A DNA stretch of 64,000 nucleotides, from positions 74,931,312-74,995,311 of the forward strand of contig CM057826.1 of NCBI GenBank assembly GCA_030068075.1. The letters run 5' to 3'. Under the pieces are notes generated by a model. That model ran no database searches. It was given only the letters and a program-made list of their open reading frames with translations, and was not told where the DNA came from. The stretch is from Paguma larvata. Its lineage: Eukaryota > Chordata > Mammalia > Carnivora > Viverridae. Position 1 is the stretch's first letter; every line of letters begins with the position of its first letter. Below, piece after piece: positions 35,147-47,114 of this stretch. The translations under genes and the position numbers were made by a program.

Positions 35147-35400
35147 ACTTATTTAACACATTTATTGAGCACTACTATGTGCCAGGTATAGTTTTAGGTG
35201 CCAGTCATTCATCTGTCAATAAATAAGTGAAATACGGTGTTCTGGAAGAAAAATAAGGCAAGTGCCACTGAATGTGGCACTAAAGCACATGAAGAAGTCA
35301 GATGTGCTGAGGGGGGTGTTGAATTTTTAAAATGAATGCCCTACAGAGGTCTTATTTAGAGGATGGCATGCAAGCAGAGACTAAAGGCAAAACCATTTTT
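35147..35400 (-). repeat. L2 3' end, minus strand
   Basis: 'tttattgagcactactatg', 'tgccaggtatagttttagg', 'gaagaaaaataaggcaagtg' and 'catgcaagcagagactaaag' follow the reverse complement of the L2 3' end. Confidence 0.6.
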
Positions 35401-37619
35401 GTTGGATTTCATTAATATTTTTGATAGTCCCTTGCAGTGGTTTGATAGGAATTTAATAATAGCCCTGTTTTATGTCTAAAGCTAAACATGTTAAATTCTA
35501 TCTGCAGATATTAAGTCATCTAAAAATTGGCACACATCCTAATCACCTAGAAGTCTCTTTTAAAAGCTTTTAGTAAAAAAATAATTTTTAACATCTTTTT
35601 ATTATTTTGACAAATGGAGAGCCAAAAACTATTACTCACCAACCAGTAGCGTTAATTTTATTGATTTCTTTGTCTTAAGTCGTAATTTAAGGTTTTCTCT
35701 GAACTTCAGAGGTTGTATCTAAACATTTACATTATGGTTGACCAGCCATGCACATGGCCACAAGGAAAGCTAATTAATTACATATACAATTTAGGTCAAA
35801 ACTCTACTGTTTAGGGAAGGAAAGGGGAAACTCAAGTACCTAAGTGACTTTGATGGATTACAATTTCTCAATTCTCCTGTCTCTTAGAGCCATGAATAAA
35901 AATTTTAATGTATTTATCAATTTCTTTTGATGGGCAGTGGCTCTTTACATGGATTCTAAAGCTACATCTTAAATCACTGGGAAAAATATTTGTAGAGGTT
36001 AGAAATGTTTGCAGGACAAGGAAGGAGGGGAAAGGGGTAACCCTTGTGCCAGACAATCTCCATTCTTCACCTAAATTATGCAGAGCGGCCTACATGCCAC
36101 ACCAAATCCATGCCCAGCATAACTGAGGTTTGCTGAAAACAAAACCAAGGGCTGTGCTTTCCACACCTGGAGCATCTGTACGGAGAATTGGTGAGCAGAA
36201 ATAGACTATTGCAGTCATCTACATGATTGAGTCACAGAGAAGGCAGAATAAGCTTAAGTCTTTAAGCATATGTCATATGTCTAAGTTGGAAATATGGTAG
36301 ATTCATAGCCAGTAAGAATATTCATATATTAGAACCTGTGAAAAATCAAGAAAGATAACTAAAAATAGGGATATATAAGAGATACTCATTAAGTGACTCA
36401 ACTGGAACTCTGCCAGCAGGTGTTTGTCTGCTTCAGTGCCACTTCCTATGGTGTTCTTGTACCTTCCCCCATTCTTTGCTGTTTCTGAGAGGCTGTGCTC
36501 AACATCTGGCACTAACCAAATTATGAAAACTGTGAAAGCTATTTTTTTAACTTCTTATAACTAACTTTGATTTACATACCCCCTTAATCTGCTTTATCAA
36601 ACCGAGGTTTTTCAGAAGACAGCAGACACATGTTGTTAAAGAGTATGCTTCTGTCATAATTCCAAGAAGGAATTATTATTTTCAGCTTTAGAGTAGGGCA
36701 CCTTCAGGAAAGAGGTCTATAAACAGGAATCGAAGGACCAGTAAATGATGAAACTATGCCAGAACCACATAATTAGAGAGGCTGAAGCAAAAACACAGCA
36801 CACTCTCCTTGTGGGCAAAATAAAGGAAAAGTAATTATGTGTTTCCTGAGTTACACTATGAAATCTTTTCTCACATGCTTTCTGTACAATTTCCTTAGTT
36901 TCTAAAAGTCTTTCTAAAACCTCTGGTAGCTTCCTTTGTCAAATCTAAATGCTCCTTCTTCGTGATCATCTTCATGGATCTCGCAATTGCATTCGCTTCG
37001 CCCAGAAAACATGTTTTCTTTATTAAATACCTGGTTTGCCCATGCATCTTCCTTCAGAGCCTCTCCTCTTCAAATTTGCTTCTTCTCCTAGTGCTATGGA
37101 AGGCCTGAGCAATTCTGGCCAGTGCTTAGGACTTGAAAACATTTCAGTAGTGTTCGAAGTCTTATTTGGTGTTTTGTCTAACTTGTAGTCATCTATTCAT
37201 GGACAATAATCACATTTTGTTTTTACAAAATGCTCCCACATTTCTAGAAACAGAACCTGGTTCATAACTTCAACATAATTAAAAATGATGGCTATCATCA
37301 TCTGATACCAAGAGAAAGATCCCACTTACTGCCACTATTGAAAAGACAGAGAGTTTCAGAATTTATTTGATTAAAATTTATCTGTTAATACTAGTGCCTA
37401 ATACATGAAAGATAGCTTTGCTCCATAATTTAAATAAATGTTACTAAGTGAATGTAGGCTCTTATTATGAATCTGATCAATGTGCTGGCTTGTATCATTT
37501 TTTTTAAGTTTCTGCTCCTTTTTTCTTCTTTAATTTGAGGTTAATAAAATCTCAATAGTCTATTCATTATTGACAAAATGTTCATGGGTTCCTTTCACCA
37601 AAAGCCAAAATGTAGATAT
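35401..37619. other. Unassigned DNA
   Basis: No gene was recognised. A stretch near 36200-36300 has weak resemblance to minus-strand L2 ('gactattgcagtcatctac') but is too diverged to call. Open frames at 35868-36126 overlap on both strands and look like chance. Confidence 0.45.
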
Positions 37620-38672
37620 TCATATTATCTTATCTTCCTAACTTTCCCAAAAAACTTAGATAGGGTGCTTGCACCAAGAAGGCAACTATCGCCAAAGATA
37701 TTTTTGTTTTCACACTTTGCTCTAAAGCTTAGCAAACATTTGTTTACGAAACTGTTTTTTTTTTCAAGTCCCAACCACCTACCCCACTTTTAGCTCAGGG
37801 TAGCATATAAGCCTCATCTGCCTGACTGCCTATACCTCTCCTACTCTTATTGGAACCTCATACCTAATTAATATAATTAATTTTTTTCCTGTTAATCTGT
37901 CTCATGTCAGATTGTTGGATCAGCCAGAACAACCTAGAGAAGTACAGTAAAACTTTTTCCTCCCTGAAAATTAGAAGGATTGAAGAGAGAGAAGGAAATC
38001 GATAGAGAAAGTAGAGAACAATTACTCAAGTTATGTCCTTAACTTGTGAGAAGTTAAGTAAGTGAAAAGCTCTTTGCAAAGTCAAGGGATCCGTTTTAGC
38101 CAGGAACAGAGAATTTACTTATCCTAACAGGAAGGAAGGGTGCTCAGTTACAGAGGTATTCAGATGAGGGTTGATGTAGAAGTGGACATCTGTTGGCTGA
38201 ATTTTTTTCCAAGAATTAGGAAGCAGGGTATCCTGAAATCAGGGGAGGAGATATTTGAGAAGTAGAAGGTACACAATAATAACCTAGGACAGTAAAGAGA
38301 CTAGGGAAATAGAAAATAATGGCAAGATATTTCCGCGGTCTCCGAGACAACCCTTAGGTTCCGTGATTTGTTAGGGAGACTGACAGGACTCAGCAAATCG
38401 TTGTACTTACCACTAGGGTTTCTTACAGTAAAAGACACAAAGCAAAATCAGCAAATGGAAAAGAGAAATGAGGCAAAGTCCACAGGAAACCAGGTATGAA
38501 CTTCTAAGAGCACTTTCCCAGTACAGCTATGTAGGACATGTTCAATTTGTAGAGGAACCAGTTGTGACAACACATGTGAAGTGCTGTCTACCAGGGAAGC
38601 TCATTATACACTCATTGCCCAGTGTTTTACTATGAGCTAGCCACATAGGCATCCTTTGTGTAGCAGGTATTA
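37620..38672 (+). mobile_element. ERV/LTR-type composite block, plus strand, copy 2
   Basis: Inverted partner of 25672-26745. It shares the order 'gcaccaagaaggcaactatc', 'agtcccaaccacctacccc', 'cctgttaatctgtctcatgt', 'tcctaacaggaaggaagggt', 'gacaacccttaggttccgtg' and 'gcccagtgttttactatgag'. The identity stops near 38672, earlier than in copy 1, so this copy lacks the last part of the second LTR-like block. No retroviral gene is readable. Confidence 0.65.
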
Positions 38673-38889
38673 TCTTCTTCTCGCAAGAAGTTGAGCACAG
38701 TTTCCACAGACTTCTTCAAGAGTTAATGGCTCCATTTCTACTTACCTCTCCACTCAGCTCTTGATGATCTTGTCCATGAATTCAAATTTTATTTCTCCTT
38801 GACCCAAGATGAATATAAACAGAAGAGTTCTGGTCTGGAACAACTGGACACATGAAACTGCTTCAAACTCAAACATATGTTCATTGATC

Positions 38890-39595
38890 CACTTATATTC
38901 TACATAACAAACAGTCCCAAAGTTTAGTGGCTTAACACACAAGTTTATGTTTATGTATCATAATTATGAGGGCCTATCTGGCCTTGCTGGGAAGTTCTTT
39001 CTTGAATCCAATCATACTTTGTACAGTTACAATAAAATGGTGGCTGGCGCTGGAGTCATCTCTGTACTCATTTGGGCTGGATGTCTCTGAAGCTTCTTCA
39101 CTCATTTGTCTAACACTTTAGCCAAGATGGCTGGAAATCCTAAAGGCTATCATGAACTCTCTCTCCTGATGAAAGCTACAATAAGAGTCTACCTTGTATG
39201 CAGTTTCAAACATAGAAGAAAAAAAAATCAACCCTATCTTTCTCCTGTTGCCATAGTTACTGGGCATCTTTATAATATGAATGTCTGTATATCATTAGAT
39301 TTTGTTTTATATTGGCTGACTTTCCCAGAATGCAAGTTCCAAGAATATGAATGTCTGTATATCATTAGATTTGTTTTATATTGACTGACTTTCCCAGAAT
39401 GCAAGTTCCAAGAATCCCAGGAAAAGCTTGGCCTCAACTTGGAAGTCACACTGTGTCTCTTCTGCTAACTTTCTATTGACTGCCCAGAGATAGCCCAAAT
39501 TCAGTGTGGATGGGGACTACCAACATTGTGAATACCTGGAGGTGTGGCTCATTAGGAAGCCTTCTTTGGAGACTATTTACCATACAGCTACAGAG
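38890..39595 (-). repeat. Old interspersed repeat, family uncertain
   Basis: 'aaagtttagtggcttaacac' at one end, an 'acttggaagtcacactg' block near 39438 and 'attgactgcccagagatagc' resemble an old mammalian repeat I know only by its pattern (LTR of MLT type or a hAT-type MER). A 70-bp tandem duplication lies inside it. Confidence 0.4.
39274..39412. repeat. 70-bp tandem duplication (two copies)
   Basis: Copy 1 is 39274-39343 and copy 2 is 39344-39412. They run from 'aatatgaatgtctgtatatc' to 'gaatgcaagttccaag' and differ only by one missing T and one g/a change. The near identity points to a recent event. The 92-codon frame at 39106-39384 crosses it and is not meaningful. Confidence 0.95.
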
Positions 39596-40324
39596 AAGGC
39601 CATAGTCATCTATTTTTATCTCTGAACGTCCTATGAAGAATGTAGCTTCAGATGGGAATTATATCGAGCCAAAGAAACTAAAATACCTTGCCATTTGTCT
39701 TGATGTCAAGAGAAGGAGGAAAGACAGAGAGAAAAGCCTGACCCTAAACCTTGTTTAGAATCACTTTTTTTCACTAAGAAAATTAACATTTCATTAGTCT
39801 TGTTTTATCTCTTTCAGGCTGTAAACAAGTATAATTTGGTAGATGGAAATGATGAAGCCTTGCCCTAAAAATTTTAATAACATTTCAAAATGTGATGAAA
39901 CTTTCTAAGCAGAATAATATCTCAATTCAGAGTTTTACTTTAAGTTCAACATAGCAAACTGATGGCACACATCTCTCTCTCTTCCCTGCTAGAATCCCAC
40001 TCAAATGACTAAAAAATTTATGGGGGAGAAAAGCACAGGAAAACCACAAAGTTTCCTACTGCAGACCAGAAATTTTGATAGCTCACTACATAAAGAGAAA
40101 TTAGGAAATGAGTCAGAGAAATCAGAGTCTAACACATACAAAAAGGGCCTAAGAATAGACAGAGGCAGAAAAATAGATCAGAAAGTACATGGTGTAGTGT
40201 TTGGAATACAGTAAGCACATCAGAGAATGATAGAATTACTGCTGTGGTTAGTGTATTAAGTCATTGCTCAAGACTTGAGTACCATGCCAGTATATCCTAT
40301 TTTCTCTCTAACACATTCTCTTGG
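39596..40324. other. Unassigned DNA
   Basis: Nothing recognised. A 69-codon frame at 40005-40214 has no features. Confidence 0.5.
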
Positions 40325-40640
40325 AGGATCCCCAGACATCTCGACTTCAGTATATTCAGAAAACGAACTCATTTTTCCTCCTGACACCTGCCTCTCTCTT
40401 TCCTAATCAGTCAAGGTAAGAACCTTGGGTCATCCTTTCCACCTTCATATCCCTCAGTTACCGCATCCCTCCAATTACTACCTCATAATTCTCTCTGTGC
40501 ATGTTCCCATCTTTACCTTTCCATTTCTCTAACTCCAGTTTATGTCAGTTTTATCTTGCAACATTTTTTAAGTTTTCTCCAGACTTCTTCCATGATAGTC
40601 CATTTCCTATTTCTCCATCATTTTTATTTATTTGTATTTA
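40325..40640 (+). repeat. Degraded L2 fragment, plus strand
   Basis: 'cccagacatctcgacttcag', 'aaaacgaactcatttttcc', 'gtaagaaccttgggtcatcc' and 'tttccaccttcatatccct' follow the L2 order downstream of the YADD region, but are strongly diverged. Confidence 0.5.
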
Positions 40641-40703
40641 TTCCTTTGTATTTATTTTTTAATCTCTTAAGTAATACATCTACTAAAATTAGAATAAGCA
40701 GAT

Positions 40704-40881
40704 CAAAGAGAATGATACTCATCAGATTTCAAGTCCATGAAAGGAGTTTCCCAAGCGAAGAGTCAGAAACAGAGAACAAAATGGATCAAGTCAAAGGTTT
40801 TGTGTAACGGCACATCCTTGTACAGCTTCATCAAGCCAAACTCCTCCATGGACTTGAAATTTGATACTTTCATTTTGATAT
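40704..40881. repeat. Imperfect inverted repeat (hairpin), arms about 40 bp
   Basis: The left core 'tcagatttcaagtccatg' (40722-40739) pairs with the reverse complement of 'catggacttgaaatttga' (40847-40864). The arms can be extended to about 40 bp each with a few mismatches. The spacer is about 90 bp. Confidence 0.7.
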
Positions 40882-41501
40882 TTTCACCTGCCCAGCCTGC
40901 CCAGTCCTGAGATTGGGACCTAATTCCCAGTTTGCATTAAACCTGATTCTTGGCTGGTAAAGGCCAGCCCACCTTCACACCAACACTCAAGGTCTATCCA
41001 AAATTTCCCACTAACAGCTTAAACCAGGTCAGAGTGTTCTACTTTTATAGGAAGAGATGTCAGATAAAGAAGAATAAACACCAAAAAAAATTAAATATCT
41101 TTTTTAAAAAGGGAATTTCTAAACAGAAACTAAAAAGACTTTAATAGCTGATTGAAGCCACTCACAGTACAGTTTTTGAATATTAGATCTGTGCTTTCCC
41201 TGTGCAGACTGGGGCACCGCACTGACTCTGTGCTTGCTGTCAACAATCTCTTCGGGTATAGGAAGTCTTCTGCTTTGTTGTTGGCATTTATTTTTGATTG
41301 TTACCTGGTAGGTTTTAAAGAACTCTTAGAGAAAAAAAGTCTTTCTCTTGGAATTCAAATTGAAAACCGATCCCCTGTCTTTACAGCAATACTCTCTTAG
41401 AAACACAATCGAGCATGTCCTAGAAGAGAATGGCTCTGGACACTGGTGGTTAATGACTGTCTGTTCGCTCTGTGTGTTAGGGAACAATTGAGTAGGAAAT
41501 A
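40882..41501. other. Unassigned DNA left of the DNA transposon
   Basis: Nothing recognised. The TA just before the transposon is at 41500-41501. Confidence 0.5.
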
Positions 41502-42254
41502 CAGTAAAACCTTGGTTTGCAAACATAATTTGTTCCAGAAACATGCTTGTAATCAAAAGCACTTGTACCTCAAAGCAAATGTCCCCATTAGAAATAATGG
41601 AAACTCAGATGATTTGTTACACGACGCAAAAATATTCATATAAAAATAGTTATAATACTATAATAGAATACAAAATAATAAATAAAATATAAAATTTAAA
41701 GAAAAATAAACAAATGAACCTGCACTGGCCTTTGAAAAATCTTCGTGGGTGGTGTGAGGGAGACAAGAGAGAGGAGGGTTCAAGTGTAGGACAACTTTCA
41801 CTATTACTAACAGAATCACTGCTATCTATTGGTTCAATGGATTTTTCTTTTCATGCACTTTTAATGAGGAACCTATCCAATGACATAGAATGAAGCAAAG
41901 CATTCCTAAGCTTACTCTTGTATGGAAAAACAAAGGACTGTCTGAAAGCGCTTTGAAGTCTCACAAAATATACTTAGTGCCACTTGTGGGCACCTTCCAA
42001 CATTCTGAAAAATCACTGATTTCCACCAAATCCTGCAACCTGAGACCAGGCATGGAAGATGGTCACCCACAATCCCGTAGAAAAGAGAGAGAGAGAGAGG
42101 AACCACTGGCTCAGTTGTGATCATTTGACGTTCAGCATCACGTACTACTTGTACTGCAAGACATCACTCATTTATCAAGTTAAAATTTATTAGAAAATTT
42201 ACTCATCTTGTGGAACACTGACACAACAAGTTACTCGCAATCCAAGTTTTACCG
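41502..42254 (+). mobile_element. Non-autonomous pogo/Tigger-like DNA transposon, both ends present
   Basis: The 753-bp element is bounded by TA on each side (41500-41501 and 42255-42256), the normal target duplication of Tc1/mariner-pogo elements. Its left end is cagtaaaaccttggtttgc and its right end, reversed, is cggtaaaacttggattgc. The terminal inverted repeats are thus about 19-25 bp with a few changes. No transposase is readable, so it would have been moved by a related autonomous element. Strand is arbitrary. A GA simple repeat at 42087-42100 is internal. Confidence 0.85.
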
Positions 42255-42256
42255 TA

Positions 42257-43974
42257 CTCAATATGGAGTTAACACGTGAAAAACATATTGAATGGATATG
42301 AAGGGCACACTTTTTTATCATGGTCATTGATGAAATGATAAGGAAAATTTTCTCTAAGCCCGAGCCTAGGTATGCAAATAACCACCCCAGGAATTCAAGC
42401 CTAGAGAGTGGAAGAGAAGCAACTGGGGAACCAGTGAGCCGGCTTCTCATAAAATTGGTTAGAATCAGCATTAACAACATGGTGAACTTGTAGCTGACTA
42501 TCTCATCCTAAATGGGCTTCAGATTCAACAATTGACAATGCTATGCTCTGCTTCACTAATTTTGAAGTACAAGCCCATAACTATTCCTTGTGAAAATTGC
42601 TAGCTATTGCCTATTTAAGCCCTATCCCTAATTTTGGTCTCAGAAACAGTTTTGAATTGTTTGAATTTTGAATTGTTCTCTGCACTGTAATAACCACTCT
42701 AAGAGTCTTCATTTTTCTTTCCTCAGGAAAAAGATCTAATCATAATCCCTTGGTGTGGCTGACACTTTACAGAAGCTATAAAATATTTTAAACAGACATT
42801 AATCTTCAGCCTTCTGACCACTTTGCCTTGCTAACCCACGCAGATCCCCAGGTACCCATTAACACTTGATTTTCATGGCCACTGATTGCTACAATATCAC
42901 TTCCTTTGGTTTTACTAAAACCACTTTAGGTTTCTCATTATGTAAGAAAATAGTAGATTCTGCAGTTCTGTTTGTGAAAAACCATATATTCTGGGGCTCT
43001 ATTTGTTGGTATTTTAATTTATTGTACAGCAGTTTTATTGGATCAAATTAGATATTATGGTAGTTTTTAAAGAAATATAAAAAAGACTCGGCAAATGTGC
43101 TACATTATTGTCATTTCAATTAGGTTTAAGTATCCTGCTATTAAGTAAGGAGAAAAAGTAAATGAGTGACTAGTATTCTAGAATGTGGTCATTTTAACTG
43201 TGAGTACCTGAGCTCTCTGACCACTGTGGCATTTGTTTTCATGGCTTTTGCCAATGTGACCACAGTCACACCTCTATGTGGAATCTCCATCCTAAAACTA
43301 CAAGCTGTCTATTGTCCTTCCCCCAACCCACAATTATAGAGCAGATGGTGAAAATGATTCAGAATAAATTTACTGGATCAATTTTAAAAAGACAAAAACC
43401 ATCAACCAGACCATTAACTGACTGCCTTGGCATGGAGCCTTGCAGATAGTTAGGATCAAGTGTCACTGCAGTACTAGAAATAGTAGTTAAAAGAATAGAA
43501 CTGTCACTTGACCCAAGACTTGGACCTGGGCAATTGGAGGCTCTTCACTCCCTTCCATGTGCTGGGAATGTACCCTTTCACCACGATAGCCACAGTGTGA
43601 GCTGCTTTTCAAAGACATAGCCTTCAGAGAGGAACGTGTTAAAACAGCCACCTGCCAATCTGAGTGTCTGCCTCTTCCTTCAATCTCTCCCTGCTCTCCA
43701 GAGACCAGGGTACAGGGGCCAGTTTCAGATTACACTCAGTAACCTCATGAGAAGATTGTGATCTAATACATAAATATGCAAATGATTGAAATTGAACTTT
43801 TCAAGGGTAGAGATGATATTTTGAATCATTAAATGTCTTTTCTAAGCTTCTATCGGTGTCTTTATAGTGCCACCTGACTTCATTAGAGCTGAAGGGCTTT
43901 TGCATTCCAATTTTTCTTACTTTCTTGATAGCATTTTCCTTTAACAGATTTAGCAATAACTATTAGCATAAATC
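42257..43974. other. Unassigned DNA
   Basis: No gene or repeat was recognised. Small open frames only. Confidence 0.5.
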
Positions 43975-44130
43975 AACAATTTTCAGAGCTCTTAAGAACC
44001 TCAGAGGTCATTTTATTCTACTCCTTGTAGAAGATAAAAGGAGACCAAGGAAGATTAAAGAGATGAAGGGGCTTGCCTACCTCACACAGAATCTTCCATT
44101 CCAAAGTTCTTTCTGAACTCATTTGCTATG
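43975..44130 (-). repeat. MIR-type fragment, minus strand
   Basis: 'cttaagaacctcagaggtca', 'ttattctactccttgtag' and 'gatgaaggggcttgcctacc' resemble the reverse complement of a MIR-family repeat. Confidence 0.45.
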
Positions 44131-44639
44131 CCTAAGTTGAATACTTCTTATTAGCAAGTATTAAGTCGCTTTTATTAGCAGAAACATGGCTAGCATTAAA
44201 TTTTCAATCTTTTTTTCTGGGCTCTATTTCCTTTTAATAAAAAAAAATAATATGCCATAAAATATAGGCAGCTACTGAGTGATTTTGTTTGGAATTATCT
44301 TCAAATGTGTCCCAATAACTCCGTGGTAATTATCAAGGTTTTCAGATTTAAAAAATTAGGAAAATATTGAAAAGAAAGCAAAACTCCAAGTCTGTGATTG
44401 AATGAGCTATGGGAATTTTCACGAATCTACCTTCTCATGTGTTTAGAAACACAGGTCCCAAAAAGACCTGATAAGGATTACTATCCTGATCACTGAAGCT
44501 CAAATTCATAAATGGAGAGCTTAGTTTCTTCTCACTGTATTACTGTTGGCTCTGAGAGGTGCAGAGCCTGAGTGTAACAGTAATCATCCTTATAGACTCT
44601 CTCTCTCATTAAAAAAAAGGAATAGATACTAGCTGGCTT
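44131..44639. other. Unassigned DNA
   Basis: Nothing recognised. Confidence 0.5.
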
Positions 44640-45052
44640 CAGTACTGGTTTCTTACTCCTAATACAACAAACCACAAACGCCATGGTTTAAAGCAATAGA
44701 GATTTATTATTTTATAGTTCTGAAGATTAGAAATACCAAATCCCTTTTAGGGCATCAAAATAATGGGGTCAGCAGAGTTGGTTCCTTCTGGAAGCTCTAG
44801 GGAAAGATCAGTTTCCTTGTATTTTCCCATTTCCTCATTTCTTCCATCCTTGTATCTTTCCCTCTAATTTTAATCCTTCTACCTCCCTCCTAAAAGGATC
44901 TTTGCAATTACATTGGGCCCATCCCAATAATCTAGGATAAATTCTCACCTCAAAATCTTAATTACAACTGCCAAGTCCCAAACATAGTAGAGCCAGAGGT
45001 TTTACAAATTAGACTATGATAATCTTTGAGGTTCCATTATTTGACCTACCAT
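44640..45052 (-). mobile_element. MLT1-like LTR (ERVL-MaLR), minus strand
   Basis: 'aatacaacaaaccacaaacg', 'gcaatagagatttattattt', 'tggttccttctggaagctct', 'gggcccatcccaataatcta' and the right-end 'ttccattatttgacctacca' (reversed LTR start) follow MLT1 order on the minus strand. It looks like a solo LTR; no internal sequence is seen. Confidence 0.7.
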
Positions 45053-46428
45053 GATTTCCTACATCCTTGTAAAACCATGGTCTCAAGTCTAGAAAAATGG
45101 AAGTTATATTTTCTAAAGGAATATAGGAATGTTACCCATGAAGCCATTCTGCCCTCATTTATCTTCTTCTCCAGACCAATCAGTCCAGGACAACATCTAG
45201 AGATTTCCATTTCTGGGGACAACATGGAATTAGCAAAGATAGTAATTCAGCATCCCTCAAAAATGGAAAAAGCAAAACCAGAAGTCAGAATTGGGACTCA
45301 CATTGAAAAGGAGAAACGAAATGGCTTTTCAATTCAAAGGGAATTGGTGGTAGCCTAGTCAGTTGACTAAGATTTATGATAAAGGCACTTCAGAATCACA
45401 ACACTGATCTCAAATTTCAGCCTAGATATACAGAAAAATTTTATGTTCAGTATTTTGTGTAAAACTGTATAATTAAAGGTCAGGCCTTACTGATACTTTA
45501 AATGGTATCCCTACATGAAATGCTCAGTCTCCCCAACCACCTACTGCTTCTGATCATTTCCTCAAATTATGTTCAGATGTATCAGGGAAATAGGGGGTGA
45601 AGTGACCAAAATGTCCTCCTGAAGTTCGAGGTGAGAGTTTGCCTGACCTTGTGCTATTCTTGGGGCACATGATGGTTGGCAGAACTTGTGTCCATGGTGA
45701 CCAGACTTGCTAGCAAAATTCTTCTACTCTCCCTGCTTGGTCATAGCCTGAGAGTGTTGTCTAACTCATCCAGGCCTGACCGCCTCTGGGCTGTTCTCCA
45801 TTCAGTCCTCTGGTCTGAGAACCCACTCTGACCTCTGGTGCCACCATGACCTATCTACTAAGGCTTGATTTAACCATCCATGCTATACAGAAACTGAGGA
45901 CAGCAATGAAAACCCAATCACCAGGTCTCTTTCTCTCTGACCACACTGCATAACTAGGTTTACTTTACTGTACCTGTAACTATGCCTATAAGGTGGCCTC
46001 TGACTGGAGTCTCAAATAAGAGATCCTGATGTTACCATTCATTTCAGTGCATCTAGCATGCATAAACCCAAGCACATGCAAGCACATGCATGCACATACA
46101 CATACATAGCCTTCATCCTGGACTGAAGGCAAGAAGAGGAAATTGAGAGATACATCTCAATTCTGCATGCTATTCTCCAAGAATAGAAAAGTATGTAGCT
46201 TTGTTGACTTCCCCTAAATACCTTCTGATTTTAATCAAAACTTATATGAATTATTAAATTAGGTAATATTTTAATTTGAGGTTTCTAAGTTTGGAAAAAA
46301 ATTTCTAGTATCCTATTTAATGTGCCAGAAATTGGGTATTTTCTTGGTAATATTCTTCTTATTCCGTTTGTAGCAAATCCTAATAGAACAAAACTTCAGC
46401 AACATAGTATAGAAGTCTTACAATTTAA
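45053..46428. other. Unassigned DNA
   Basis: No gene or repeat recognised. A 110-codon plus-strand frame (45026-45358) starts inside the LTR, has no features and is taken as chance. Around 45500-46030 the sequence is less AT-rich but unassigned. Confidence 0.45.
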
Positions 46429-46640
46429 GAGGCACCTGAGTGGCTCAGTTGGTTAAGCATCCAACTATTGATATAGCCTCAGGTCATGATCTCATGGTTC
46501 ATGAGATTGAGCCTTGTGCTGGGCTCTGCACTGACAGCAAAAATCCTGCTTGAGATTCTCTCTCTCCCTCTCTCTCTGTCCCTACCATGCTTGGTCTCTC
46601 TCTCTCTCTCTCAAAATAACAAACATTAACCATTTTTTTA
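46429..46640 (+). mobile_element. Carnivore SINE (SINEC), plus strand
   Basis: The head starts near 'gaggcacctgagtggctcag', then 'cctcaggtcatgatctcatg', 'gggctctgcactgacagc', a CT-rich 3' part and a mixed A/T tail. The flanks share a weak duplication (aagtcttacaat and aaaacttataat). Confidence 0.9.
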
Positions 46641-46809
46641 AAGAAAACTTATAATGGAAAAATGGAAGAGAAAAGCAGATTTTCTTCTAATTTTTGTTTT
46701 AAAAGCTATCAAGGTTAACATCACCTGTGATCTGTCACGTGATAGCTTATAACCCTGCTATAATAGAATACAAAGGATAGTTCAGTTCTACTGTATTCTT
46801 CCCTAAAAC

Positions 46810-47114
46810 ATGGAATCTTGGTCTATTGATGAAAAAAGTACCAGACAAACCCAAATGGAGGAGTACATGTAAGTAGTCCATGAAACTCTACAGGCATTCA
46901 AAAATAAAGACATAGAAACCATCACAGACCAAAAGAGATAGGAGACTTGACAACTATATGGAATACAGAGTCCTGGATGGAATTCTAAAACCCTCTGGAA
47001 TAATATGAATAAAGTCTCCATGTTAATCATATTGTTCCAATATTGTCTTTTTAGTTTTGAAAAATGTGCCATGATAATATAATATGTTAACATTAGGAGA
47101 AACTAGTAGAGAGA
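46810..47114 (+). repeat. Old L1M 3'UTR, left part (host of L1 copy B)
   Basis: 'agacttgacaactatatgga', 'acagagtcctggatggaatt' and 'aatatgttaacattaggag' match the 3'UTR order of old L1M elements. It resumes after copy B at 51563. Confidence 0.65.
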
